A DNA stretch of 64,000 bases from Candidatus Methylacidithermus pantelleriae. GTDB taxonomy: Bacteria > Verrucomicrobiota > Verrucomicrobiia > Methylacidiphilales > Methylacidiphilaceae. The notes under the pieces are model-generated. The model was not told the origin of the DNA and did no database searches. It worked only from the letters and a program-made list of their open reading frames with translations. Position 1 is the stretch's first letter. Every line of letters starts with the position of its first letter. Both the position numbers and the translations under genes were made by a program. Positions 9,129 through 18,234 of the stretch are shown here, piece by piece. The stretch is from the NCBI RefSeq assembly GCF_905250085.1, contig NZ_CAJNOB010000023.1, positions 1-64,000 of the forward strand, read 5' to 3'.

Positions 9129-10009
9129 GTCTTCCGTTCCTCTGGAACTTCGCCAGCAACTGCCCCTAGCAGCCTCGAGGCACACACCGCATCGGCCACT
9201 TCGTGGACCCGCCAAATTCGAGCCCCGTGAGCCGCGGCCCATACTTCTGCGGCCCTTGTGCATACCGATAAACTTCCGGTACCGGCAATTTTTTTTAGAA
9301 ACGATTTTCTCGAAAGACCGACCAGAAGGGGTCTACCAAGATCCGAAAATTGGTCGAGATGCGCCAGAAGCGTGCAATTGTGCTCCGAGTTTTTTCCAAA
9401 ACCAAAACCCACGTCGCAAACCACATGATCCCGTGAGAGACCTCGAGCTTCCAAGTGACGCAACTGGGCAGCAAGGAACTCTTTTACCTCCTCCACCACG
9501 TTGGTGTACTGGGCGAGCTCTTGCATGATCTTGGGTTTTCCCCGGGAGTGGGTAAGAACGTATCCAGCTTGGTAATGGACGATCACCTCCCACAGGTCTG
9601 GTTCCCATTGGCCCCCGCTCACGTCGTTAACGATTTCCGCTCCCTGCTCAAGTGCGACACGAGCTACCTCAGGCTTATAGGTGTCGACGGAAATGGGAAT
9701 TCCAATGGTGCCACGCAATCGCTCTAGGACAGGACCGATACGGTCCAGTTCCACCTCCGCCGGCACTGGGTCGGCTCCAGGTCGGGTCGATTCGCCGCCG
9801 ATATCCAAGAGGTCAGCTCCCTCCTGAACGATCTGGTGAGCGCGTGCCACGGCTCGATCCGGGTCCAGGTAAAGCCCGCCGTCCGAAAACGAGTCTGGGG
9901 TCACATTGAGAATCCCCATAACCAGCGGGCGTCGAGGAAAAGTGATCACCCTCCGGGCAGTGACCCACCGGTTGCCTGTCTGGTTAGCCGGTCGCATCCA
10001 TTTCTCCAT
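9122..10009 (-). CDS. folP: Dihydropteroate synthase
   Basis: FolP joins 6-hydroxymethyl-7,8-dihydropterin pyrophosphate and p-aminobenzoate to form dihydropteroate in folate synthesis. The two family signatures are clear: MGILNVTPDSFSDGG near residue 31 and DIGGESTRPGA near 72. Later come ISVDTYKP, the pterin-binding IVNDVSGG, GFGFGKNSEHN and VGLSRKSF. The length of 295 residues is normal, with a short basic N-terminal extension. An ATG 12 nt further in is an alternative start. The gene overlaps cdaA by 7 nt. The pabB gene for its p-aminobenzoate substrate lies at the far right of the window. Confidence 0.95.
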   Translation of the reverse strand: MEKWMRPANQTGNRWVTARRVITFPRRPLVMGILNVTPDSFSDGGLYLDPDRAVARAHQIVQEGADLLDIGGESTRPGADPVPAEVELDRIGPVLERLRGTIGIPISVDTYKPEVARVALEQGAEIVNDVSGGQWEPDLWEVIVHYQAGYVLTHSRGKPKIMQELAQYTNVVEEVKEFLAAQLRHLEARGLSRDHVVCDVGFGFGKNSEHNCTLLAHLDQFSDLGRPLLVGLSRKSFLKKIAGTGSLSVCTRAAEVWAAAHGARIWRVHEVADAVCASRLLGAVAGEVPEERKTW

Positions 10010-10088
10010 CGATTCCTTTCTTTTTCCTCTGACCTACCCACTGCCCCAAAGCTCCCGGACTCCCGGCAAGCACCCTCCGGCGCCGTTG

Positions 10089-12335
10089 TTACCCTTCGAG
10101 GAGCTCGATCGTTCCTGGGATCCCCTCCTGGGAATTGGGGGAGATCCAGACCTGGTAGATTCCGGGTTCCACCCGAAAAACTCCTTCCGGATCCCAGTAG
10201 CCAAGATCCTCGGCTTGGAGAGAAAATTCTACCCACTGCCGTTGCCCCGGCAGAAGGTAGATTCTTTGGAATCCTTTAAGCTCGCGGATGGGCCGCGCCA
10301 GCTCTCCAGAAAGAGCTCGCACATAGAGCTGGACCACTTCCTCTCCTGGACGCTTGCCCACGTTTTGTATCCAGGCACCTACCCGGATCTTCTCACGGCG
10401 ATGGAAAGACCGAGGTGTAGACTGGCAAGCACCGTATTGGAATTGCGTGTAGGTGAGCCCGTATCCAAACGGGAAAAGCGGATCCACGGGGCTGTCAATG
10501 TAACGGGAGGTAAACATTTGCCCCGGGGGACGGCCAGTCCGGCGATGGTTGTAGTAAACCGGAAGCTGGCCTACCGATCGGGGAAAACTTACCGGGAGTC
10601 TTCCAGACGGGGATTCTTTTCCCAGGAGCACGTCGCAGATGGCGTGGCCACTTTCCACCCCGGGGAACCAGACCTCCAGAAGCGCCGGCACCTGGTTCAC
10701 CAGTTCCGGCAAAGCGAGAGCTCGACCGTTAAAAAGGATGGCGACGGCGGGTTTGTGGACCGAGGCCACAAGTTCGACCAGTTCTTCTTGCCCTGCGGGC
10801 AGGCCCAGCGTAGCTCGCGACGCTGACTCGCCGTCCATGTGAACCAACTCCCCAATCGAAAGAAGGACGACGTCCGCCTGCCGGGCACATGCCAGGACTT
10901 TTGCCTTATCCCTTTGGGTAGGCTGGCCCCAGGGCCAACCGGCTGTTAGAATTTCTCCGCGGTCCCCCAGTTCTTCCTGGAGGGCCTCCAAGAGGGTAAC
11001 GGCGCCACTTTGGGGTTGGCGGGTTCGCCACGGGCCGAGCGGGGTTTCGGAATTGTCGAAAAGAGGTCCGACAAGGGCGATCCGCCGGATCGTGGGCGAT
11101 AAGGGGAGGACACCCCCCTCGTTTTTCAGAAGCACAAAGGTTTGGGTGGCGGCCTTGCGTGCAAGCTCCCGGTCCAGCTTGGTCCATGACGCGGATGGGG
11201 GGGGCAAAGGTTGCGTGAAAGGATGTTCCCAGAGGTGGAGCCTTCTTTTAAATTCCAATACGCGCAAAACCGCCTCTTCGAGAAGGGCTTCTAGCTCCCT
11301 TTTGGCGCGCACAGCTGAGCCAAGATTCCTCAGGTAGATCTCGCTGGACATGTCCATATCGATCCCCGCCCGGAGCGCCTTAAACGCAGCTTCGACCCGG
11401 TCCTTGGCGACCCCGTGGATGGTGAGTTCCCCCAGGGCTCCCCAGTCGCTCACAATGACGCCTTGGAAACCCAATTGTTTTCGTAAAAGATCCCGGAGGA
11501 GCTTCTGGTTGGCCACAGCTGGGATCCCGTTAAGACTGACAAAAGCAGCCATGATCGACGGCGCACCCGCGCGTATCGCTTCCAGGAAGGGGGGCAGATA
11601 GACCTCCCACAACAGGTGATCGGAAACTTCTACCGAGTTGTAATCCCGGCCGCCCTCCGCCGCTCCATAGGCAACAAAATGTTTGGGGCAGCTCGCCAGG
11701 GTGCCGGGTTGACCCAGCCCTTTTCCTTGGAATCCTTCGACCCAGGCGCGTGCGAGACGACTGGCCAGGTACGGATCTTCCCCCGGACCTTCTGCCATTC
11801 GACCCCAGCGAGGGTCGCGGGAGACATCGAGCATGGGCGAAAAAGTCCATCGCACCCCGCTGGCCCAGGCTTCCTCAGCGGCTCGCCGTGCGACCTCGCG
11901 AACAAGGCTAGGGTTCCACGAGGCGGCCAAGGCTAAGGGGATAGGGAAAATGGTGTTTCGCCCTTGAATCACGTCGGCAGCGAAGACCAGCGGAATCCCA
12001 AGCCGGGACTCGCGGATGGCAATCGCTTGCACTTGGTCAGTGGCTTCGGCTCCGACCAGGTTAAGAATAGCCCCGGCTTTCCCTTCCCGAACAAGCTCCC
12101 TTTGATCCTGGCTTAGGGTCACTTCCTTCCCTTGGACCACGGCAGGAAGGAGGACGAGCTGCCCGATTTTTTCTTCCAACGTCATGCGGGCTACAAGCTT
12201 TTGTGATGACAATGGGCGTGCCGCGTGAGGGGAGGCGTGTTGTGCCTGGGACGCGAGGCCAGTGGTAGCGCCCAAAAGCAGGCAAAGGGTGAACGCCGCG
12301 ACCGGGTTTTTTTTGTCTGCTTTTCTCAAGCCCAC
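10089..12335 (-). CDS. Secreted glycoside hydrolase family 3 (beta-glucosidase-like), copy 2
   Basis: This 748-residue enzyme has a signal peptide (hydrophobic stretch about residues 11-28), a GH3 N-terminal TIM-barrel, a GH3 C-terminal domain and a fibronectin-III-like tail. The catalytic nucleophile Asp lies in VIVSDWG near residue 295. Barrel motifs are RWGRMAEGPGEDP and KHFVAYGA, and the acid/base loop is MDGESASRATLGLPAGQ. It should release beta-linked glucosyl or xylosyl residues from oligosaccharides outside the cytoplasm. It is preceded on the same strand by a strongly similar paralogue, so the pair looks like a tandem duplication. The exact substrate is unknown. Confidence 0.9.
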   Translation of the reverse strand: MGLRKADKKNPVAAFTLCLLLGATTGLASQAQHASPHAARPLSSQKLVARMTLEEKIGQLVLLPAVVQGKEVTLSQDQRELVREGKAGAILNLVGAEATDQVQAIAIRESRLGIPLVFAADVIQGRNTIFPIPLALAASWNPSLVREVARRAAEEAWASGVRWTFSPMLDVSRDPRWGRMAEGPGEDPYLASRLARAWVEGFQGKGLGQPGTLASCPKHFVAYGAAEGGRDYNSVEVSDHLLWEVYLPPFLEAIRAGAPSIMAAFVSLNGIPAVANQKLLRDLLRKQLGFQGVIVSDWGALGELTIHGVAKDRVEAAFKALRAGIDMDMSSEIYLRNLGSAVRAKRELEALLEEAVLRVLEFKRRLHLWEHPFTQPLPPPSASWTKLDRELARKAATQTFVLLKNEGGVLPLSPTIRRIALVGPLFDNSETPLGPWRTRQPQSGAVTLLEALQEELGDRGEILTAGWPWGQPTQRDKAKVLACARQADVVLLSIGELVHMDGESASRATLGLPAGQEELVELVASVHKPAVAILFNGRALALPELVNQVPALLEVWFPGVESGHAICDVLLGKESPSGRLPVSFPRSVGQLPVYYNHRRTGRPPGQMFTSRYIDSPVDPLFPFGYGLTYTQFQYGACQSTPRSFHRREKIRVGAWIQNVGKRPGEEVVQLYVRALSGELARPIRELKGFQRIYLLPGQRQWVEFSLQAEDLGYWDPEGVFRVEPGIYQVWISPNSQEGIPGTIELLEG

Positions 12336-12402
12336 TCGATCGTCTTACTCCTTTTGGCGCCGAGCTTTGCTTCCAGGGGAGAAGAAAAAGGGAACAATTT
12401 CT

Positions 12403-14697
12403 TTAGCTGGCCGAAACCTCAAAAAATCCGCTTGCTCCGCCTTCAGAACTTCCCCCAATCCACACCTGGTACTTCCCCGGCTCGACAACAAAGCGACCGT
12501 CCTCCAGGTGGAATCCCAATTCCTTGGGTCCCAAGGTAAACTCAACCCGGGCGCTTTGGCCCGGAGCCAGTCTCACCCTCCGAAAACCCTTAAGCTCCCT
12601 CACGGGGCGGGTAAGGCTTGAGACCATGTCTCGCAAATAGAGTTGAACGACCTCCTCACCCGTTCGTTGGCCTACATTTTGAACCCATGCGCTCAGACGT
12701 ACCGTCCCACCCACAGGGATGGACGAGCGTTCCACCTGCAAGTCGCGATAGACAAAACGGGTGTAGGAAAGACCGTACCCAAAGGGAAAAAGAGGGGTGG
12801 TTGGAATGTCAATGTAAACGGAACTAAACGGGCCGGATCCCGGGGGCCTACCGGTGTTTTCGTGATTGTAGTAGATGGGAATCTGGCCGGTGGACCGGGG
12901 AACCGTTACCGGAAGTTTTCCCGAAGGAATCGCATCGCCAAAGAGAAGATCGGCAATCGCATTGCCCCCCTCAATCCCAGGGAACCAGGCTTGGAAAAGG
13001 GCAGGGACATGGTCGGCGATCCAAGGAATGGCCAAGGGCCGGCCGCTCAACACGATCACTACCAAGCGACACCCAGCCTCGTACAAGAGCCGAACAAGTT
13101 CCTCCTGCTTCCCGGGGAGCCCCAGGCTGGCTCGAGATCCTGCCTCTCCGCTCATCCAGGAGGCTTCCCCTACAACCACAATGGCAACCTCTGCCTCCTT
13201 CGCAGCCCGTAGCGCTTCCGCAAAACCCGACGTTGACTCTCCATTAATGTCGCACCCTTTGGCGTAGAGGAGTTTCGTTTTGGAAGAAAGCTTGGCCCGG
13301 ATCCCTTCGAGCACAGTGACGACATCGCTTGGATGACCGCAGGCGTGCCAGGGACCCAGGAGGTTTTCTTGGTCTGCCGCCAGCGGCCCGATCACTGCGA
13401 CCGAATGGAGATCCTTGGAGAGGGGCAGAAGATTATTGTCATTTTTGAGTAAGACCACAGACCGCTGGGCGGCTAGGCGCGCCAGTTCCCGTCCTTCGCG
13501 AGGCAAAGCGTTACTATGTTCTCCCTCCCCATTGGATCGAGGAACGATGGTGTAGGGGTTATCAAAAAGACCTACTTCAAATTTCAGTCGCAACACCCTT
13601 CGAACGGCTTCATCCAGAAGTCCTTCCGAAACAACCCCTTCGCGAACCAGCTCGGCAAGATTGGCTGCGTAGACCCCGCTTTCCATGTCAACGTCCACCC
13701 CGGCCAAAAGCGCTTGGCGGGCAGCATCCCGGGAATTGGAAGCGATCCCATGGGTGATCAGTTCTCCAACGGCCTTCCAGTCACTTAAGACCACTCCCCG
13801 AAAGCCCAGCTCTTGTCGCAGCACGTGCCGTAAAAGCCACGAGTTACTGGCCATGGGGCGCCCGTTAACGGAGACAAAGGCTGCCATGACACTGGGCGCG
13901 CCGGCAGCAATCGCCTCTTCAAAAGGGGGCAGGTAGAGTTCCCAGAGGGCCGGAAGCGAAACCGACACGGTATTGTAGTCACGGCCTCCTTCAACTGCAC
14001 CGTAAGCGACAAAATGCTTGGGACAGGCAGCGAGGCGTCCGGGAGAGCGGAAACTCTCACCTTGAAAGCCCCGCACCCAGGCTCTTGCCATGGCCGAGGC
14101 CAAAAAAGGGTCTTCCCCGGGTCCTTCTGCTATCCTACCCCAGCGGGGATCATGGGTAACATCCACCATGGGAGCGAAGGTCCAACGAATCCCGTGGGCG
14201 CGCGCTTCCTCGGCAGAGAAGGCTGCAACTTGTTCCACAAGGCCGGGGTCCCAAGAAGCCGCCAGGGCCAGGGGAATGGGAAAGATCGTCCGGTAGCCGT
14301 GGATCACGTCCAAGCCAAAAAGAATGGGGATCCCTAACCGGCTTTCTTCCACTGCGATTCGTTGAATGGCGTTGGTATTTTCTGCTCCGGTGAGGTTCAG
14401 GATGGAGCCGATCCGTCCGGCCCGGATTAGGGGTTTGTACTCCTCTTTGAGCGGGACTGTTTCCCCGAGCTCCACGTTTTCAGGAACTCCACTCACCTGA
14501 ACGAGTTGGCCCACTTTTTCTTCCAGGGTCATCCTGGCAAGAAGTTCCTCCTCGTTGTGGTAAGACCTGCGCGCTGGCATGGCTGTTGGTGATGAATGGA
14601 CCTCTTGGGCGAAAAGTAAACTGGCCAGATTGAGCGAAACGAGGAAAAAGGCCCCAATGGCTTGGGCCTTTCCTAGGCTTAGGCAAAATACATCCAT
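12403..14697 (-). CDS. Secreted glycoside hydrolase family 3 (beta-glucosidase-like), copy 1
   Basis: The protein has 764 residues from the ATG at 14697. A hydrophobic signal segment (about residues 12-30) is followed by the GH3 barrel, GH3 C-terminal and fibronectin-III-like domains. Signatures are RWGRIAEGPGEDP, KHFVAYGAVEGG, the nucleophile loop VVLSDWKAVG, and GEASWMSGEAGSR with LGLPGKQEELV. Its start lies 19 nt inside the end of the upstream sodium:solute symporter gene, which explains choosing 14697 over a start 171 nt upstream. Symporter and glycosidase are therefore probably translated together. The downstream GH3 follows after 67 nt. Confidence 0.9.
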   Translation of the reverse strand: MDVFCLSLGKAQAIGAFFLVSLNLASLLFAQEVHSSPTAMPARRSYHNEEELLARMTLEEKVGQLVQVSGVPENVELGETVPLKEEYKPLIRAGRIGSILNLTGAENTNAIQRIAVEESRLGIPILFGLDVIHGYRTIFPIPLALAASWDPGLVEQVAAFSAEEARAHGIRWTFAPMVDVTHDPRWGRIAEGPGEDPFLASAMARAWVRGFQGESFRSPGRLAACPKHFVAYGAVEGGRDYNTVSVSLPALWELYLPPFEEAIAAGAPSVMAAFVSVNGRPMASNSWLLRHVLRQELGFRGVVLSDWKAVGELITHGIASNSRDAARQALLAGVDVDMESGVYAANLAELVREGVVSEGLLDEAVRRVLRLKFEVGLFDNPYTIVPRSNGEGEHSNALPREGRELARLAAQRSVVLLKNDNNLLPLSKDLHSVAVIGPLAADQENLLGPWHACGHPSDVVTVLEGIRAKLSSKTKLLYAKGCDINGESTSGFAEALRAAKEAEVAIVVVGEASWMSGEAGSRASLGLPGKQEELVRLLYEAGCRLVVIVLSGRPLAIPWIADHVPALFQAWFPGIEGGNAIADLLFGDAIPSGKLPVTVPRSTGQIPIYYNHENTGRPPGSGPFSSVYIDIPTTPLFPFGYGLSYTRFVYRDLQVERSSIPVGGTVRLSAWVQNVGQRTGEEVVQLYLRDMVSSLTRPVRELKGFRRVRLAPGQSARVEFTLGPKELGFHLEDGRFVVEPGKYQVWIGGSSEGGASGFFEVSAS

Positions 14698-16325
14698 AGG
14701 CAGATTAGGACCAGGAGAAGAAGGAGGCTTGCTAGCAAGTGGATTTTCCAGGAGGGGGTTGTTTGGGGATGTTCTGGGCACGTGGTTTCTCCGATTCTGA
14801 CAAGGGGTAAGTTTGGGGCCGGGATACGCTTCCCAGATCCGAGGCGGCGGCTGGTACTGGCGGTCCAAAGAAGGGCGCTAGAAAGAACGAAAAGAAACGT
14901 TGCATAATGAAGAAACGGGAGGTCAATCCATGCGCGCACCACTGGGTTGTGGAAGGTAACGAAAGGATCGGTGAGCTCAAGCCCAATGCGCGCAAGTCCT
15001 AGAGCCAGGCCGATGGTCAGGCATACCCAGGCACCTCCCTCGTTGGGCTTGGCCGATAGCATTCCCCAAAGGAAACAGGCGGCGATAGGGGGGCTCAGAT
15101 AGGCCTGCATTTTTTGGAGGTACAGGAAAAGGCCGCCTCGAAGATGGGGAATAAGCGGCGACCATAAGATCCCAAGAACCACTGTTACCAGCGTAAGCCA
15201 GCGACCAACCTGCACGAGCTCTCTTTGGGAAGCGGCAGGGCGGAGTTTTCGATAGAAGTCCATGGTGAGGAGGGTGGATGTCGAGTTAAACACCGCGCTC
15301 ATGGCGCCCATGAGCGCAGCGAGCATTCCGGCAAGGGAAAATCCCACAAGACCCGGAGGCAAAAGCCGGGTGACTAAAAAAACGTAGGCGAGATCCGTCC
15401 GGTCCCCGGTGGTGGAGTTCCCCAAAAGCTCGCTAGGAAAAAGGGCCCGAGCAATCATTCCAGGAAGAACAAAGAGAAAGACCGGGAGAAGTTTGAGAAA
15501 CCCGGCGAGGATCGCTCCCGCGCGAGCGTGCTCGCTATCTCTGGCAGCTAGGACCCTTTGGACAATGGATTGGTCGGTGCACCAGTACCAGAATCCAAGG
15601 ATGGGTGCTCCAAAGACGATCCCTGTCCAGGGATAGTCTGGATCGCTAGCCGGTCTCCACACGGCAAAGTGAGTGGCAGGCAAAACACGGCGGAGATTCG
15701 CAAGCCCGCCGAGTTCCTGTAAACCCAGCCAGGTGAGAATAAAGCTACCTGCCAAAAGGATCACGGTCTGAAAAAGATCCGCATAGATAACCGCTCCGAG
15801 GCCGCCCGCGACCGTGTACAGACCGGTACAACCCACGAGAAAAATCGAGGTTAGGATAGGACTCCAGCCAACAAGAGGGCTCAGGATAAGGAAAGCGGCG
15901 TAAAGGTGGACCGAAACCTTGGTGAGCACGTAGGTGACAACGGTGGTCAGACTCAAAAGGAGCGCCGGCCCTTGGCCGTAGCGGCGCTTTACGTACTCGG
16001 GCATCGTGTAGAGCTTGAGCCGGAGATAGTAGGGAGCGAGCCACCAGCCTAAAAGTAAGAGAATCGGACAAGCGAGCCACTCAAATTGACCGGCGGCCAG
16101 GCCGGAGCGGGCTCCTGCCCCGGCAAGGCCGACCACATGCTCGGTAGAGATATTGGAAATGAAGAGGGAGGCTCCTACGGGGATCCAGCCCACGTTTCTC
16201 CCCGCCAAGAAGTAAGTTGCTGGGTCTTTGCCCTTTCCGGCCCATCGCCAGCCGATGGCCCATAAGACCCCAAAATAGCCAGCCAGTGCGATCCAGTCCC
16301 AGAAAGTAAGTTGGCGAAAGGGCAT
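14679..16325 (-). CDS. Sodium:solute symporter, SGLT-like sugar transporter
   Basis: This polytopic protein of 548 residues (about 14 hydrophobic helices) belongs to the SSS family. Its SGLT-like features include SNISTEHVVGLAG in the first helices, KLYTMPEYVKRRYG after helix 3 and WYWCTDQSIVQRVLAA, a helix typical of the sugar-transporting branch. It should couple Na+ or H+ entry to uptake of a monosaccharide. The downstream GH3 gene starts inside its 3' end, so the transported sugar is plausibly the GH3 product. A cupin gene lies 78 nt upstream on the same strand. Confidence 0.88.
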   Translation of the reverse strand: MPFRQLTFWDWIALAGYFGVLWAIGWRWAGKGKDPATYFLAGRNVGWIPVGASLFISNISTEHVVGLAGAGARSGLAAGQFEWLACPILLLLGWWLAPYYLRLKLYTMPEYVKRRYGQGPALLLSLTTVVTYVLTKVSVHLYAAFLILSPLVGWSPILTSIFLVGCTGLYTVAGGLGAVIYADLFQTVILLAGSFILTWLGLQELGGLANLRRVLPATHFAVWRPASDPDYPWTGIVFGAPILGFWYWCTDQSIVQRVLAARDSEHARAGAILAGFLKLLPVFLFVLPGMIARALFPSELLGNSTTGDRTDLAYVFLVTRLLPPGLVGFSLAGMLAALMGAMSAVFNSTSTLLTMDFYRKLRPAASQRELVQVGRWLTLVTVVLGILWSPLIPHLRGGLFLYLQKMQAYLSPPIAACFLWGMLSAKPNEGGAWVCLTIGLALGLARIGLELTDPFVTFHNPVVRAWIDLPFLHYATFLFVLSSALLWTASTSRRLGSGKRIPAPNLPLVRIGETTCPEHPQTTPSWKIHLLASLLLLLVLICLWMYFA

Positions 16326-16403
16326 AAGAGCTCTTTTTCCCGACCCGTAACGCTAACGATAGAACAAGTCCATCGTGGGGGGACGGGCTGTCTATGTTGC
16401 GGA

Positions 16404-16700
16404 CTAGGGTTCCTGCGCCGGGGAAGCTCCCAAACGGTAGCGCTTTCGGATGGGTCGAACCACCTCCCAGTGACACGAAAGGCCCGCCGGGAAATGGACA
16501 AGGTCGCCTTCCCTTATTCGCACAGATTCGTTGGCTCCCAAGGGGGTGACCAGGGCTTCACCTTCCAGGATGTAGCAGGTTTCGGAGGAGTCATAATGCC
16601 ACGGAAAACGGGAGGGTTCCTTGGTCCAGATGGGCCACTGGTCCACCTGGAGAGCTTCGAGTTTCTCTTTGGGGGGATGGGATTGGACCTGGATTTTCAT
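16404..16700 (-). CDS. Small cupin-domain protein (ureidoglycine-aminohydrolase-like cupin)
   Basis: A single-domain cupin of 98 residues. The barrel motifs are ETCYILEGEALVTP and IREGDLVHFPAGLSCHWEV, the pattern of the Cupin_3 (DUF861) group. The start at 16700 is supported by AAGGGAG five bases upstream; an ATG at 16718 is weaker. Enzymatic function cannot be inferred from a lone cupin of this size. Metal ligands would be the motif 1 and 2 polar residues, of which the final His is visible. It heads the symporter and GH3 block and is divergent from nuoA. Confidence 0.8.
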   Translation of the reverse strand: MKIQVQSHPPKEKLEALQVDQWPIWTKEPSRFPWHYDSSETCYILEGEALVTPLGANESVRIREGDLVHFPAGLSCHWEVVRPIRKRYRLGASPAQEP

Positions 16701-16897
16701 GGCGACTCCCTTGCTCATGGGGATCCCATAACGCGACTTTTCTTTAGGGGGAAAGAAAAAACCGAGGTGAACTTCTCTTTTCAACGCTTTTTCTCTTTCC
16801 CTGGGCCGAAGATACATGGGTCCAGACGGGAATTTTTTGCTGCAAAAACTTGGGAAGAGCTTGCGTGACGTGCCTCCGTCCGGTAAGGGTTTGCAAC

Positions 16898-17284
16898 ATG
16901 AGCCCGTCTCCAGCGGTGCCAGCCTATTATCCCATCCTCTTGCAGGTCGTCATTGCCCTTTTCATTACGCTTTCCATGGTCGCCCTGCCTCTTTTCTTGG
17001 GCCCGCGGCGCGCGCCCAATCCTGCCAAGGAAAGTCCCTACGAATGCGGCAAACCTGCCGAGGGACCTTTGAGTCCAAGGATGACGATCCAGTTCCACAC
17101 GGTGGCGGTCCTCTTTATTCTTTTCGATATTGAAACGGTCTTCTTTTTCGTGTGGGCCGTCGTTTACCGGCGGGAAATTGGAGAGAATCCCGCAGTTCTT
17201 TGGGGCATGGTCTTCTTTGGTCTTCTCCTTTTGGTTGGCCTCCTTTACGAATTGCGGCAAAAAGTGCTCGATTGGACTCGATAG
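16898..17284 (+). CDS. nuoA: NADH-quinone oxidoreductase subunit A, not in a nuo operon
   Basis: NuoA is a three-helix membrane subunit of complex I near the quinone site. This 128-residue protein shows the conserved loop SPYECGKPAEG between helices 1 and 2, then HTVAVLFILFDIETVFFFVWAV, which holds the buried acidic FDIE. The ATG at 16898 gives the standard N-terminus; an upstream in-frame start adds 16 unlike residues. No nuoB or other nuo gene adjoins it: the next gene is an unrelated HEPN protein on the other strand. It may serve a complex encoded elsewhere or be a separated paralogue. Confidence 0.92.
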   Translation: MSPSPAVPAYYPILLQVVIALFITLSMVALPLFLGPRRAPNPAKESPYECGKPAEGPLSPRMTIQFHTVAVLFILFDIETVFFFVWAVVYRREIGENPAVLWGMVFFGLLLLVGLLYELRQKVLDWTR

Positions 17285-17642
17285 ACGATGTGTTGGGGAG
17301 CCAAGGGAAGCTGGGAGAGGGTCGTCTTTCGATCGCACATTCTTTTGCTGGGCCGCTTTGGGGGAGTGATTCCCAGACGGAAACACCGGGCAGGGCCGCT
17401 TTTTTGCGCGGCGGCAATGACCTGCTTACCAAGCTAGTGGCCTGGCCAAAAAAGGTTTCTCGGGCCCTTTTTTAAAGGCTACTTCCCCCGGTTTCTACCG
17501 CCATGTTTCCCTTTTCGGCTAGCCTTTCTTGTCATTCGAACTATTTCGGGGGGGTGCGACCAACCGTTACCGGTATCTCCTGGGAATACCCCGGGTACGG
17601 GTGGGTGAGCTTCCCTCTGTTGCAAGGGGTCTCGCCGAGGGG
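17285..17642. other. Intergenic between convergent nuoA and HEPN gene
   Basis: No gene is seen in these 358 nt. The only notable element is the A-rich/T-rich inverted repeat at 17447-17473, which overlaps an 18-nt sequence repeated exactly before rpsJ. Confidence 0.5.
17447..17473. terminator. A-tract/U-tract hairpin, possible bidirectional terminator; contains an 18-nt repeat
   Basis: AAAAAAGG at 17448-17455 can pair with CCTTTTTT at 17466-17473 across a 10-nt loop, between the convergent genes nuoA and the HEPN gene. The layout (A-run, stem, T-run) fits a bidirectional terminator, although the stem is AT-rich and weak. Positions 17447-17464 are identical to 30846-30863 upstream of rpsJ. 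Confidence 0.4.
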
Positions 17643-18059
17643 CTACTGGGCTTTGGAGACCGAGGCAACGGAAAGGCAGTGGAAGATATCTCTTCCGATC
17701 GGTTTGGCTATCTCTTCTACCAGCCGTAAGGACTCCCCGGCATCCCCCGGCAGAGGGTCTTCCTCTTCCCAAGGAGAGCCCTCCGGGCGGCACACCAGCG
17801 CGCGAAGACTTTCGCGAAGTGGAAAGAGCTCTGGCAATTCTTCACAAGCTTCTTCGACCAGTTCTTCCTCCAGGATCTCGGCGGGGAGTTTGCGGCGGTG
17901 GGCAAGAAGAAGGGCCCGCAGATAATATTGAAGCGCTCGCGAGCAGTGTGCACAAACCAGCGCAGCCGATTCTTCCGATGCTCCCCACTCCCGTTTGGCT
18001 AGCCAGAGCTCATGCTTAGCCTGTTGCAAAAATCCGAGGACGCGGGACTGCACCGTCAT
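17643..18059 (-). CDS. HEPN-domain protein
   Basis: This 138-residue, mostly helical protein has a helix pair resembling HEPN domains: a segment ALVCAHCSRALQYYLRALLL (near residues 32-51) followed by a basic turn and acidic helices. HEPN proteins are often nucleotidyltransferase partners or RNase toxins. An R-x5-H arrangement (RALLLAH) is present, but not clearly in the C-terminal place expected for RNase activity. No nucleotidyltransferase (MNT) gene is adjacent, so a toxin-antitoxin role is not supported by context. The start at 18059 removes five unlikely residues. Confidence 0.65.
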   Translation of the reverse strand: MTVQSRVLGFLQQAKHELWLAKREWGASEESAALVCAHCSRALQYYLRALLLAHRRKLPAEILEEELVEEACEELPELFPLRESLRALVCRPEGSPWEEEDPLPGDAGESLRLVEEIAKPIGRDIFHCLSVASVSKAQ

Positions 18060-18144
18060 TACGATAAAAAGCATACTGGAGGATTACTCATCCAACAACT
18101 GTTTTTCGTTGCCGGTGTTTTTTTGAGAAACAAAAGGGATGGGA

Positions 18145-18234
18145 GGGGGCGGAAGCCCCCTGGCTTGGATAAAAAATGTTATACTATTACGGTGTTCGTA
18201 TGTTGGATTCTTGCCCCCTTTCTAAAGGGTAACC
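18145..18234 (+). promoter_or_regulatory. Leader of glgP with a GC hairpin and a TATACT box
   Basis: GGGGGC GGAA GCCCCC at 18145-18160 forms a perfect 6-bp hairpin with a tetraloop. A -10-like TATACT follows at 18180-18185. No good -35 hexamer sits at the right distance, so the promoter call is weak. The hairpin could affect glgP transcription start or be part of an operator. Confidence 0.3.
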
